A DNA stretch of 64,000 nt. Origin: Tetragonia tetragonoides. Its lineage: Eukaryota > Streptophyta > Magnoliopsida > Caryophyllales > Aizoaceae. Below, one piece after another: positions 9,785 to 23,146 of the stretch. Where the stretch lies: NCBI GenBank assembly GCA_038025085.1, contig CM076146.1, positions 22,081,001-22,145,000 on the forward strand. The letters are read 5' to 3'. Made by a program: the position numbers and the translations under genes. The notes under the pieces were generated by a model, which did not search any database, was not told the DNA's origin, and saw nothing but the letters and a program-made list of their open reading frames with translations. Position 1 is the stretch's first letter. The number at the start of each line of letters is the position of its first letter.

Positions 9785-10612
9785 TGATGTGAAATAAGTA
9801 ACAAAACGGAAATTAACCTTTGATAGTATCACACAAAGGGATCTTGTTCAAGAATCACTCAAGAACAACTCACGAATCACTCGTAAGGGTTTCAACCTGA
9901 ATCACTCAGTTTGAGGGGTAAATACTCACGTATTCAATAATTAATCATCAAAGCACGAGTTTACAATAGCAAAGCTCTCCCCTATTTATAGACAAAGAAA
10001 TCTAAAGCTATTCGGAATCCTAATCCTAGTCCGAATAGGAAACTAACTACGAAACTGACTACAATTGTAAAACGGACTAACTAACAGCTTTCCTAATTCC
10101 TAATGGACTTCTAATACTAATAACAATCAGATTATTACTCTCCTAAACATATTCTAACTAATTAAGGGAATACTAAACGAAATCGAACTAAACAACTGAT
10201 TACCTAGCGCCCAAGGCACAAACCCGTGGGAACAGCTTTCCACTGTAAATTAAATCGCCTTTTAAACCCTGTTAAGTTTCGAATATGGGAAAACTCAAAA
10301 GATAGGAGTTTTAGATCTCTTTTCCAGCTTTCTACAGAACTTTGAATCACCACGATCCCATGTCGTATGAGTGAGTTATGATCAAAATACGAACCAGTGT
10401 AGAAGCTGTCAAAATTACGGGAATCCTTATAACGAATGAGATCATATAATAAGAGCTTTAATCCCGATCTTGTGTGTAAACTCCATGTAATTATCTTTGT
10501 AGGAGTCAATTTAATGCATAACCACCAAAGAAACTCGATGTAAACAAGAATAGATGTTCTCTTGCTAGTTTCTTGGTTGTTCTGTTTACTTTGCACACTT
10601 GCTCCCGCATCA
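9785..10612 (-). repeat. Element 1, 5' LTR
   Basis: 828-bp LTR identical by eye to 7466-8293. Its outer end (CATCA on the plus strand) abuts the target duplication GGTAT, and its inner end abuts the primer-binding site. It is the promoter-bearing copy for this element. The open reading frame it carries (10204-10610) is the duplicate of the LTR-encoded tail of the internal coding region, not a separate gene. Confidence 0.96.
9983..9990 (-). promoter_or_regulatory. TATA box of element 1 promoter
   Basis: Minus-strand TATAAATA followed by GGGGAGAGC. It is in the right place and orientation to start genomic RNA inside the 5' LTR, with the start expected about 25-35 bases downstream. The same block (CTATATATAGGGGAGAGC) is conserved in element 2. 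Confidence 0.7.
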
Positions 10613-10617
10613 GGTAT
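10613..10617. other. Target-site duplication, right of element 1
   Basis: GGTAT, matching 7461-7465. The interrupted monomer resumes with ATTAAGAGAAAGC directly after it. Confidence 0.95.
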
Positions 10618-13600
10618 ATTAAGAGAAAGCATCTAAATACTTTGTTTGCATTCATTTGAGTGTGAAATTACACCTAGGATGTTTACAAGTACAAACAAGC
10701 TTCAACTCAAGCTTTTGAATGTATTTACGCATTTTAAAAGCTCATACGAGTAGGGTGAATGAGATTTGAGTTCTTTTGTGTTGTATATTAAGAGAAAGCA
10801 CCCAAATACGTTGTTTGTATTCATTTAAGTGTGAAACTACACCTAGGATGTTTACAAGTACAAACAAGCTTCAACTCAAGCTTCTGAATGAATTTACGCG
10901 TTTTAACAGCTCTTACTACTAGGGTGATAGAAATTGAGTTCTTTTGTGTTGTATATTAAGAGAAAGCATCCAAATACTTTGTTTGCTTTCATTTGAGTGT
11001 GAAATTACACATAGGATGTTTACAGTTACAAACAAGCTTCAACTCAAGCTTTTGAATGCATTTACGCGTTTTAAAAGCTCATACGAGTAGGGTGAAAGAG
11101 ATTTGAGTTCTTTTGTGTTGTATATTAAGAGAAAGCATCCAAATACTTTGTTTGCATTCATTTGAGTGTGAAATTACACTTAGGATGTTTACAAGTACAA
11201 ACAAGCTTCAACTCAAGCTTTTCAATGTATTTACGCATTTTAAAAGCTCATACGACTAGGGTGAAAGAGATTTGAGTTCTTTTGTGTTGTATATTAAGAG
11301 AAAGCATCCAAATACTTTGTTTGCATTCATTTGAGTGTGAAATTACACCTAGGATGTTTACAGTTACAAACACGCTTCAACGCAAGCTTTTGAATGCATT
11401 TACGCATTTTAAAAGCTCATACTAGTAGGGTGAAAGAGATTTGAGTTCTTTTGTGTTGTATATTAAGAGAAAGCATCCAAATACTTTGTTTGCATTCATT
11501 TGATTGTGAAACTACACCTAGGATGTTTACAAGTACAAACAAGCTTCAACTCAAGCTTTTGAATGTATTTACGCATTTTAAAAGCTCATACGAGAAGTGT
11601 GAAAGAGATTTGAGTTCTTTTGTATTGTATATTAAGAGAAAGCATCCAAATACTTTGTGTACATTCATTTGAGTGTGAAACTACACCTAGGATGTTTACA
11701 GTTACAAACAAGCTTCAACTCAAGCTTTTGAATGCATTTACGCGTTTTAAAAGAGATTTGAGTTCGGTGAAAGAGATTTGAGTTCTTTTGTGTTGTATAT
11801 TAAGAGAAAGCATCCAAATACTTTGTTTGCATTCATTTGAGCGTGAAACTATACCTAGGATGTTTACAGTTACAAACAAGCTTCAACTCAAGCTTTTGAA
11901 TGCATTTACGCGTTTTTAAAAGCTCATACGAGTAGGGTGAAAGAGATTTGAGTTCTTTTGTGTTGTATATTAAGAGAAAGCATCTAAATACTTTGTTTGC
12001 ATTCATTTAAGTGTGAAATTACACCTAGGATGTTTACAAGTACAAACAAGCTTCAACTCAAGCTTTTGAATGTATTTCCGCATTTTAAAAGCTCATACGA
12101 GTAGGGTGAATGAGATTTGAGTTCTTTTGTGTTGTATATTAAGAGAAAGCACCCAAATACGTTGTTTGTATTCATTTAAGTGTGAAACTACACCTAGGAT
12201 ATTTACAAGTACAAACAAGCTTCAACTCAAGCTTCTGAATGAATTTACGCGTTTTAACAGCTCTTACGACTAGGGTGATAGAAATTGAGTTCTTTTGTGT
12301 TGTATATTAAGAGAAAGCATCCAAATACTTTGTTTGCTTTCATTTGAGTGTGAAATTACACATAGGATGTTTACAGTTACAAACAAGCTTCAACTCAAGC
12401 TTTTGAATGCATTTACGCGTTTTAAAAGCTCATACGAGTAGGGTGAAAGAGATTTGAGTTCTTTTGTGTTGTATATTAAGAGAAAGCATCCAAATACTTT
12501 GTTTGCATTCATTTGAGTGTGAAACTATACCTAGGATGTTTACAGTTACAAACAAGCTTCAACTCAAGCTTTTGAATGCATTTACGCGTTTTTAAAAGCT
12601 CATACGAGTAGGGTGAAAGAGATTTGAGTTCTTTTGTGTTGTATATTAAGAGAAAGCATCTAAATACTTTGTTTGCATTCATTTGAGTGTGAAATTACAC
12701 CTAGGATGTTTACAAGTACAAACAAGCTTCAACTCAAGCTTTTGAATGCATTTACGCGTTTTTAAAAGCTCATACGAATAGGGTGAAATAGATTTGAGTT
12801 CTTTTGTATTGTATATTAAGAGAAAGCATCCAAATACTTTGTGTACATTCATCTGAGTGTGAAACTACACCTAGGATGTTTACAGTTAAAAACAAGCTTC
12901 AACTCAAGCTTTTGAATGCATTTACGCGTTTTAAAAGCTCATACGAGTAGGGTGAAAGAGATTTGAGTTCTTTTGTGTTGTATATTAAGAGAAAGCATCC
13001 AAATACGTTGTTTGCATTCATTTGAGTGTGAAACTACACCTAGGATGTTTACAAGTACAAACAAGCTTCAACTCAAGCTGTTGAATGAATTTACGCGTTT
13101 TAACAGCTCTTACAACTAGGGTGATAGAAATTGAGTTCTTTTGTGTTGAATATTAAGAGAAAGCATCCAAGTACTTTGTTTGCTTTCATTTGAGTGTGAA
13201 ATTACACCTAGGATGTTTACAAGTACAAACAAGCTTCAACTCAAGGTGTTGAATGATTTTACGCGTTTTAACAACTCTTACGACTAGGGTGATAGAAATT
13301 GAGTTCTTTTGTTATGTATATTAAGAGAAAGCATCCAAATACTTTGTTTGCTTTCATTTGAGTGTGAAATTACACCTAGGATGTTTACAGTTACAAACAA
13401 GCTTCAACTCAAGCTTTTGAATGCATTTACGCAATTTAAAAGCTCATACGAGTAGGGTGAAAGAGATTTGAGTTCTTTTGTGTTGTATATTAAGAGAAAG
13501 CATCCAAATACTTTGTTTGCATTCATTTGAGTGTGAAATTACACCTAGGATGTTTACAAGTACAAATAAGCTTCAACTCAAGCTTTTGAATGTATTTACA

Positions 13601-16600
13601 CATTTTAAAAGCTCATACGAGTAGGGTGAAAGAGATTTGAGTTCTTTTGTTTTGTATATTAAGAGAAAGCATCTAAATACTTTGTTTGCATTCATTTGAG
13701 TGTGAAATTACACCTAGGATGTTTACAAGTACAAACAAGCTTCAACTCAAGCTTTTGAATGTATTTACGCATTTTAAAAGCTCATACGAGTAGGGTGAAT
13801 GAGATTTGAGTTCTTTTGTGTTGTATATTAAGAGAAAGCACCCAAATACGTTGTTTGTATTCATTTAAGTGTGAAACTACACCTAGGATGTTTACAAGTA
13901 CAAACAAGCTTCAACTCAAGCTTCTGAATGAATTTACGCGTTTTAACAGCTCTTACTACTAGGGTGATAGAAATTGAGTTCTTTTGTGTTGTATATTAAG
14001 AGAAAGCATCCAAATACTTTGTTTGCTTTCATTTGAGTGTGAAATTACACATAGGATGTTTACAGTTACAAACAAGCTTCAACTCAAGCTTTTGAATGCA
14101 TTTACGCGTTTTAAAAGCTCATACGAGTAGGGTGAAAGAGATTTGAGTTCTTTTGTGTTGTATATTAAGAGAAAGCATCCAAATACTTTGTTTGCATTCA
14201 TTTGAGTGTGAAATTACACTTAGGATGTTTACAAGTACAAACAAGCTTCAACTCAAGCTTTTGAATGTATTTACGCATTTTAAAAGCTCATACGACTAGG
14301 GTGAAAGAGATTTGAGTTCTTTTGTGTTGTATATTAAGAGAAAGCATCCAAATAATTTGTTTGCATTCATTTGAGTGTGAAATTACACCTAGGATGTTTA
14401 CAGTTACAAACACGCTTCAACGCAAGCTTTTGAATGCATTTACGCATTTTAAAAGCTCATACTAGTAGGGTGAAAGAGATTTGAGTTCTTTTGTGTTGTA
14501 TATTAAGAGAAAGCATCCAAATACTTTGTTTGCATTCATTTGATTGTGAAACTACACCTAGGATGTTTACAAGTACAAACAAGCTTCAACTCAAGCTTTT
14601 GAATGTATTTACGCATTTTAAAAGCTCATACGAGAAGTGTGAAAGAGATTTGAGTTCTTTTGTATTGTATATTAAGAGAAAGCATCCAAATACTTTGTGT
14701 ACATTCATTTGAGTGTGAAACTACACCTAGGATGTTTACAGTTACAAACAAGCTTCAACTCAAGCTTTTGAATGCATTTACGCGTTTTAAAAGAGATTTG
14801 AGTTCGGTGAAAGAGATTTGAGTTCTTTTGTGTTGTATATTAAGAGAAAGCATCCAAATACTTTGTTTGCATTCATTTGAGCGTGAAACTATACCTAGGA
14901 TGTTTACAGTTACAAACAAGCTTCAACTCAAGCTTTTGAATGCATTTACGCGTTTTTAAAAGCTCATACGAGTAGGGTGAAAGAGATTTGAGTTCTTTTG
15001 TGTTGTATATTAAGAGAAAGCATCTAAATACTTTGTTTGCATTCATTTGAGTGTGAAATTACACCTAGGATGTTTACAAGTACAAACAAGCTTCAACTCA
15101 AGCTTTTGAATGCATTTACGCGTTTTTAAAAGCTCATACGAGTAGGGTGAAAGAGATTTGAGTTCTTTTGTGTTGTATATTAAGAGAAAGCATCTAAATA
15201 CTTTGTTTGCATTCATTTGAGTGTGAAATTACACCTAGGATGTTTACAAGTACAAACAAGCTTCAACTCAAGCTTTTGAATGTATTTCCGCATTTTAAAA
15301 GCTCATACGAGTAGGGTGAATGAGATTTGAGTTCTTTTGTGTTGTATATTAAGAGAAAGCACCCAAATACGTTGTTTGTATTCATTTAAGTGTGAAACTA
15401 CACCTAGGATATTTACAAGTACAAACAAGCTTCAACTCAAGCTTCTGAATGAATTTACGCGTTTTAACAGCTCTTACGACTAGGGTGATAGAAATTGAGT
15501 TCTTTTGTGTTGTATATTAAGAGAAAGCATCCAAATACTTTGTTTGCTTTCATTTGAGTGTGAAATTACACATAGGATGTTTACAGTTACAAACAAGCTT
15601 CAACTCAAGCTTTTGAATGCATTTACGCGTTTTAAAAGCTCATACGAGTAGGGTGAAAGAGATTTGAGTTCTTTTGTGTTGTATATTAAGAGAAAGCATC
15701 CAAATACTTTGTTTGCATTCATTTGAGTGTGAAACTATACCTAGGATGTTTACAGTTACAAACAAGCTTCAACTCAAGCTTTTGAATGCATTTACGCGTT
15801 TTTAAAAGCTCATACGAGTAGGGTGAAAGAGATTTGAGTTCTTTTGTGTTGTATATTAAGAGAAAGCATCTAAATACTTTGTTTGCATTCATTTGAGTGT
15901 GAAATTACACCTAGGATGTTTACAAGTACAAACAAGCTTCAACTCAAGCTTTTGAATGCATTTACGCGTTTTTAAAAGCTCATACGAGTAGGGTGAAAGA
16001 GATTTGAGTTCTTTTGTGTTGTATATTAAGAGAAAGCACCCAAATACGTTGTTTGTATTCATTTAAGTGTGAAACTACACCTAGGATGTTTACAAGTACA
16101 AACAAGCTTCAACTCAAGCTGCTGAATGAATTTACGCGTTTTAACAGCTCTTACGACTAGGGTGATAGAAATTGAGTTCTTTTGTGTTGTATATTAAGAG
16201 AAAGCATCCAAATACTTTGTTTGCTTTCATTTGAGTGTGAAATTACACATAGGATGTTTACAGTTACAAACAAGCTTCAACTCAAGCTTTTGAATGCATT
16301 TACGCGTTTTAAAAGCTCATACGAGTAGGGTGAAAGAGATTTGAGTTCTTTTGTGTTGTATATTAAGAGAAAGCATCCAAATACTTTGTTTGCATTCATT
16401 TGAGTGTGAAATTACACCTAGGATGTTTACAAGTACAAATAAGCTTCAACTCAAGCTTTTGAATGTATTTACGCATTTTAAAAGCTCATACGAGTAGGGT
16501 GAAATAGATTTGAGTTCTTTTGTATTGTATATTAAGAGAAAGCATCCAAATACTTTGTGTACATTCATCTGAGTGTGAAACTACACCTAGGATGTTTACA

Positions 16601-19600
16601 GTTAAAAACAAGCTTCAACTCAAGCTTTTGAATGCATTTACGCGTTTTAAAAGCTCATACGAGTAGGGTGAAAGAGATTTGAGTTCTTTTGTGTTGTATA
16701 TTAAGAGAAAGCATCCAAATACGTTGTTTGCATTCATTTGAGTGTGAAACTACACGTAGGATGTTTACAAGTACAAACAAGCTTCAACTCAAGCTGTTGA
16801 ATGAATTTACGCGTTTTAACAGCTCTTACAACTAGGGTGATAGAAATTGAGTTCTTTTGTGTTGAATATTAAGAGAAAGCATCCAAGTACTTTGTTTGCT
16901 TTCATTTGAGTGTGAAATTACACCTAGGATGTTTACAAGTACAAACAAGCTTCAACTCAAGGTGTTGAATGATTTTACGCGTTTTAACAACTCTTACGAC
17001 TAGGGTGATAGAAATTGAGTTCTTTTGTTATGTATATTAAGAGAAAGCATCCAAATACTTTGTTTGCTTTCATTTGAGTGTGAAATTACACCTAGGATGT
17101 TTACAGTTACAAACAAGCTTCAACTCAAGCTTTTGAATGCATTTACGCGTTTTAAAAGCTCATACGAGTAGGGTGAAAGAGATTTGAGTTCTTTTGTGTT
17201 GTATATTAAGAGAAAGCATCCAAATACTTTGTTTGCATTCATTTGAGTGTGAAATTACACCTAGGATGTTTACAAGTACAAATAAGCTTCAACTCAAGCT
17301 TTTGAATGTATTTACACATTTTAAAAGCTCATACGAGTAGGGTGAAAGAGATTTGAGTTCTTTTGTTTTGTATATTAAGAGAAAGCATCTAAATACTTTG
17401 TTTGCATTCATTTGAGTGTGAAATTACACCTAGGATGTTTACAAGTACAAACAAGCTTCAACTCAAGCTTTTGAATGTATTTACGCATTTTAAAAGCTCA
17501 TACGAGTAGGGTGAATGAGATTTGAGTTCTTTTGTGTTGTATATTAAGAGAAAGCACCCAAATACGTTGTTTGTATTCATTTAAGTGTGAAACTACACCT
17601 AGGATGTTTACAAGTACAAACAAGCTTCAACTCAAGCTTCTGAATGAATTTACGCGTTTTAACAGCTCTTACGACTAGGGTGATAGAAATTGAGTTCTTT
17701 TGTGTTGTATATTAAGAGAAAGCATCCAAATACTTTGTTTGCTTTCATTTGAGTGTGAAATTACACATAGGATGTTTACAGTTACAAACAAGCTTCAACT
17801 CAAGCTTTTGAATGCATTTACGCGTTTTAAAAGCTCATACGAGTAGGGTGAAAGAGATTTGAGTTCTTTTGTGTTGTATATTAAGAGAAATCATCCAAAT
17901 ACTTTGTTTGCATTCATTTGAGTGTGAAATTACACTTAGGATGTTTACAAGTACAAACAAGCTTCAACTCAAGCTTTTGAATGTATTTACGCATTTTAAA
18001 AGCTCATACGACAAGAGTGAAAGAGATTTGAGTTCTTTTGTGTTGTATATTAAGAGAAAGCATCCAAATACTTTGTTTGCATTCATTTGAGTGTGAAATT
18101 ACACCTAGGATGTTTACAAGTACAAATAAGCTTCAACTCAAGCTTTTGAATGTATTTACGCATTTTAAAAGCTCATACGAGTAGGGTGAAAGAGATTTGA
18201 GTTCTTTTGTTTTGTATATTAAGAGAAAGCATCTAAATACTTTGTTTGCATTCATTTGAGTGTGAAATTACACCTAGGATGTTTACAAGTACAAACAAGC
18301 TTCAACTCAAGCTTTTGAATGTATTTACGCATTTTAAAAGCTCATACGAGTAGGGTGAATGAGATTTGAGTTCTTTTGTGTTGTATATTAAGAGAAAGCA
18401 CCCAAATACGTTGTTTGTATTCATTTAAGTGTGAAACTACACCTAGGAAGTTTACAAGTACAAACAAGCTTCAACTCAAGCTTCTGAATGAATTTACGCG
18501 TTTTAACAGCTCTTACGACTAGGGTGATAGAAATTGAGTTCTTTTGTGTTGTATATTAAGAGAAAGCATCCAAATACTTTGTTTGCTTTCATTTGAGTGT
18601 GAAATTACACATAGGATGTTTACAGTTACAAACAAGCTTCAACTAAAGCTTTTGAATGTATTTACGCATTTTAAAAGCTCATACGACTAGGGTGAAAGAG
18701 ATTTGAGTTCTTTTGTGTTGTATATTAAGAGAAAGCAACCAAATACTTTGTTTGCATTCATTTGAGTGTGAAATTACACCTAGGATGTTTACAGTTACAA
18801 ACACGCTTCAACGCAAGCTTTTGAATGCATTTACGCATTTTAAAAGCTCATACTAGTAGGGTGAAAGAGATTTGAGTTCTTTTGTGTTGTATATTAAGAG
18901 AAAGCATCCAAATACTTTGTTTGCATTCATTTGATTGTGAAACTACACCTAGGATGTTTACAAGTACAAACAAGCTTCAACTCAAGCTTTTGAATGTATT
19001 TACGCATTTTAAAAGCTCATACGAGAAGTGTGAAAGAGATTTGAGTTCTTTTGTATTGTATATTAAGAGAAAGCATCCAAATACTTTGTGTACATTCATT
19101 TGAGTGTGAAACTACACCTAGGATGTTTACAGTTACAAACAAGCTTCAACTCAAGCTTTTGAATGCATTTACGCGTTTTAAAAGAGATTTGAGTTCGGTG
19201 AAAGAGATTTGAGTTCTTTTGTGTTGTATATTAAGAGAAAGCATCCAAATACTTTGTTTGCATTCATTTGAGTGTGAAATTACACTTAGGATGTTTACAA
19301 GTACAAACAAGCTTCAACTCAAGCTTTTGAATGTATTTACGCATTTTAAAAGCTCATACGACTAGGGTGAAAGAGATTTGAGTTCTTTTGTGTTGTATAT
19401 TAAGAGAAAGCATCCAAATACTTTGTTTGCATTCATTTGAGTGTGAAATTACACCTAGGATGTTTACAGTTACAAACACGCTTCAACGCAAGCTTTTGAA
19501 TGCATTTACGCATTTTAAAAGCTCATACTAGTAGGGTGAAAGAGATTTGAGTTCTTTTGTGTTGTATATTAAGAGAAAGCATCCAAATACTTTGTTTGCA

Positions 19601-22040
19601 TTCATTTGATTGTGAAACTACACCTAGGATGTTTACAAGTACAAACAAGCTTCAACTCAAGCTTTTGAATGTATTTACGCATTTTAAAAGCTCATACGAG
19701 AAGTGTGAAAGAGATTTGAGTTCTTTTGTATTGTATATTAAGAGAAAGCATCCAAATACTTTGTGTACATTCATTTGAGTGTGAAACTACACCTAGGATG
19801 TTTACAGTTACAAACAAGCTTCAACTCAAGCTTTTGAATGCATTTACGCGTTTTAAAAGAGATTTGAGTTCGGTGAAAGAGATTTGAGTTCTTTTGTGTT
19901 GTATATTAAGAGAAAGCATCCAAATACTTTGTTTGCATTCATTTGAGCGTGAAACTATACCTAGGATGTTTACAGTTACAAACAAGCTTCAACTCAAGCT
20001 TTTGAATGCATTTACGCGTTTTTAAAAGCTCATACGAGTAGGGTGAAAGAGATTTGAGTTCTTTTGTGTTGTATATTAAGCGAAAGCATCTAAATACTTT
20101 GTTTGCATTCATTTGAGTGTGAAATTACACCTAGGATGTTTACAAGTACAAACAAGCTTCAACTCAAGCTTTTGAATGTATTTCCGCATTTTAAAAGCTC
20201 ATACGAGTAGGGTGAATGAGATTTGAGTTCTTTTGTGTTGTATATTAAGAGAAAGCACCCAAATACGTTGTTTGTATTCATTTAAGTGTGAAACTACACC
20301 TACGATATTTACAAGTACAAACAAGCTTCAACTCAAGCTTCTGAATGAATTTACGCGTTTTAACAGCTCTTACGACTAGGGTGATAGAAATTGAGTTCTT
20401 TTGTGTTGTATATTAAGAGAAAGCATCCAAATACTTTGTTTGCTTTCATTTGAGTGTGAAATTACACATAGGATGTTTACAGTTACAAACAAGCTTCAAC
20501 TCAAGCTTTTGAATGCATTTACGCGTTTTAAAAGCTCATACGAGTAGGGTGAAAGAGATTTGAGTTCTTTTGTGTTGTATATTAAGAGAAAGCATCCAAA
20601 TACTTTGTTTGCATTCATTTGAGTGTGAAACTATACCTAGGATGTTTACAGTTACAAACAAGCTTCAACTCAAGCTTTTGAATGCATTTACGCGTTTTTA
20701 AAAGCTCATACGAGTAGGGTGAAAGAGATTTGAGTTCTTTTGTGTTGTATATTAAGAGAAAGCATCTAAATACTTTGTTTGCATTCATTTGAGTGTGAAA
20801 TTACACCTAGGATGTTTACAAGTACAAACAAGCTTCAACTCAAGCTTTTGAATGCATTTACGCGTTTTTAAAAGCTCATACGAGTAGGGTGAAAGAGATT
20901 TGAGTTCTTTTGTGTTGTATATTAAGAGAAAGCACCCAAATACGTTGTTTGTATTCATTTAAGTGTGAAACTACACCTAGGATGTTTACAAGTACAAACA
21001 AGCTTCAACTCAAGCTGCTGAATGAATTTACGCGTTTTAACAGCTCTTACGACTAGGGTGATAGAAATTGAGTTCTTTTGTGTTGTATATTAAGAGAAAG
21101 CATCCAAATACTTTGTTTGCTTTCATTTGAGTGTGAAATTACACATAGGATGTTTACAGTTACAAACAAGCTTCAACTCAAGCTTTTGAATGCATTTACG
21201 CGTTTTAAAAGCTCATACGAGTAGGGTGAAAGAGATTTGAGTTCTTTTGTGTTGTATATTAAGAGAAAGCATCCAAATACTTTGTTTGCATTCATTTGAG
21301 TGTGAAATTACACCTAGGATGTTTACAAGTACAAATAAGCTTCAACTCAAGCTTTTGAATGTATTTACGCATTTTAAAAGCTCATACGAGTAGGGTGAAA
21401 TAGATTTGAGTTCTTTTGTATTGTATATTAAGAGAAAGCATCCAAATACTTTGTGTACATTCATCTGAGTGTGAAACTACACCTAGGATGTTTACAGTTA
21501 AAAACAAGCTTCAACTCAAGCTTTTGAATGCATTTACGCGTTTTAAAAGCTCATACGAGTAGGGTGAAAGAGATTTGAGTTCTTTTGTGTTATATATTAA
21601 GAGAAAGCATCCAAATACGTTGTTTGCATTCATTTGAGTGTGAAACTACACCTAGGATGTTTACAAGTACAAACAAGCTTCAACTCAAGCTGTTGAATGA
21701 ATTTACGCGTTTTAACAGCTCTTACAACTAGGGTGATAGAAATTGAGTTCTTTTGTGTTGAATATTAAGAGAAAGCATCCAAGTACTTTGTTTGCTTTCA
21801 TTTGAGTGTGAAATTACACCTAGGATGTTTACAAGTACAAACAAGCTTCAACTCAAGGTGTTGAATGATTTTACGCGTTTTAACAACTCTTACGACTAGG
21901 GTGATAGAAATTGAGTTCTTTTGTTATGTATATTAAGAGAAAGCATCCAAATACTTTGTTTGCTTTCATTTGAGTGTGAAATTACACCTAGGATGTTTAC
22001 AGTTACAAACAAGCTTCAACTCAAGCTTTTGAATGCATTT
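10618..22040. repeat. Imperfect multi-kilobase higher-order repeats of array B
   Basis: Three copies can be followed by ordered rare variants, roughly 10.6-13.4, 13.4-17.1 and 17.1-22.0 kb. Offsets are 3040 bp (11451 to 14491) or 3719 bp (13311 to 17030), consistent with gain of whole monomers: near 15060-15230 the second copy has one extra monomer. Within the third copy an 845-bp block (17363 and 18208, five monomers) and a 675-bp block (18882 and 19557, four monomers) are further duplicated. This is the pattern expected from repeated unequal exchange; boundaries are approximate. Confidence 0.7.
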
Positions 22041-23141
22041 ACGCGTTTTAAAAGCTCATACGAGTAGGGTGAAAGAGATTTGAGTTCTTTTGTGTTGTAT
22101 ATTAAGAGAAAGCATCCAAATACTTTGTTTGCTTTCAATTGAGTGTGAAATTACACCTAGGATGTTTGCAAGTACAAACAAGCTTCAACTCAAGCTTTTG
22201 AATGTATTTACGCATTTTAAAAGCTCATACGAGTAGGGTAAAAGAGATTGGAGTTCTTTTGTGTTGTATATTAAGAGAAAGCACCCAAATACGTTGTTTG
22301 CATTCATTTGACTGTGAAACTATACCTAGAATGTTTACAGTTACAAACAAGCTTCAACTCAAGCTTTTGAATGCATTTACGCGTTTTTAAAAGCTCATAC
22401 GAGTAGGGTCAAAGAGATTTGAGTTCTTTTGTATTGTATATTAAGAGAAAGCATCCAAATATTTTGTTTGCATTCATTTGATTGTGAAACTACACCTAGG
22501 ATGTTTACAAGTACAAACAAGCTTCAACTCAAGCTTTTGAATGTATTTACGCATTTTAAAAGCTCATACGACTAGGGTGAAAGAGATTTGAGTTCTTTTG
22601 TGTTGTATATTAAGAGAGAGCATCCAAATACTTTGTTTGCATTCATTTGAGTGTGAAATTATACCTAGGATGTTTACAGTTACAAACAAGCTTCTACTCA
22701 AGCTTTTGAATGCATTTACGCATTTTAAAAGAGATTTGAGTTCTTTTGTGTTGTATATTAAGAGAAAGCATCCAAATACTTTGTTTGCTTTCATTTGAGT
22801 GTGAAATTACACCTAGGATGTTTACAAGTACAAACAAGCTTCAACTCAAGGTGTTGAATGATTTTACGCGTTTTAACAACTCTTACGACTAGGGTGATAG
22901 AAATTGAGTTCTTTTGTGTTGTATATTAAGAGAAAGCACCCAAATACTTTGTTTGCATTCATTTGACTGTGAAACTATACCTAGGATGTTTACAGTTACA
23001 AACAAGCTTCAACGCAAGCTTTTGAATGCATTTACGCATTTTAAAAGCTCATACTAGTAGGGTGAAAGAGATTTGAGTTCTTTTGTGTTGTATATTAAGA
23101 GAAAGTATCCAAATACTTTGTTTGCATTCATTTGATTGTGA

Positions 23142-23146
23142 AACTA
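23142..23146. other. Target-site duplication, left of element 2
   Basis: AACTA precedes the terminus TGATG and recurs at 26947-26951 after CATCA. The uninterrupted satellite reads GTGAAACTACACC, so both flanks join back into one normal monomer. Confidence 0.93.

Larger units (their letters stand above)
7466..10612 (-). mobile_element. Element 1: gag-only LTR retrotransposon (Ty3/Gypsy-like, non-autonomous)
   Basis: A complete 3147-bp LTR element inserted in the satellite. On the minus strand the order is 5' LTR (9785-10612), primer-binding site, gag-like coding region, polypurine tract, 3' LTR (7466-8293). The LTRs are 828 bp each, start TGATG and end CATCA, and appear identical by eye, which points to very recent insertion. 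A 5-bp GGTAT duplication flanks it. The internal region is only 1491 bp and holds a gag domain plus an acidic downstream region, with no protease, reverse transcriptase or integrase motif. It therefore fits the class of gag-retaining non-autonomous elements (TR-GAG type) and would depend on enzymes from a related autonomous element. Assignment to Ty3/Gypsy rests on the gag alone. Confidence 0.95.
10613..23146. repeat. Satellite array B, ~169-bp monomers
   Basis: About 74 monomers of the same satellite in the same orientation, continuing the register of array A. Long-range order is strong. The variant TTTGTTATGTATATT marks 13311, 17030 and 21922. The TTTCCGCATTTT variant marks about 12077, 15288 and 20181. 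A 74-codon two-monomer block recurs unchanged at 11451, 14491, 18882 and 19557. The array is thus a set of imperfect copies of a unit of about 3.0-4.9 kb that differ by whole monomers. No gene is present. Confidence 0.96.

Noticed and set aside
7466..10612. Autonomous retrotransposon with pol
   Set aside because: The internal region is only 1491 bp. No DTG protease motif, YxDD or integrase HHCC motif can be found on either strand.
10613..23146. CENP-B box that would mark the satellite as centromeric
   Set aside because: No match to the TTCG....A..CGGG pattern in the monomer. Centromere identity stays an inference from repeat type and context.
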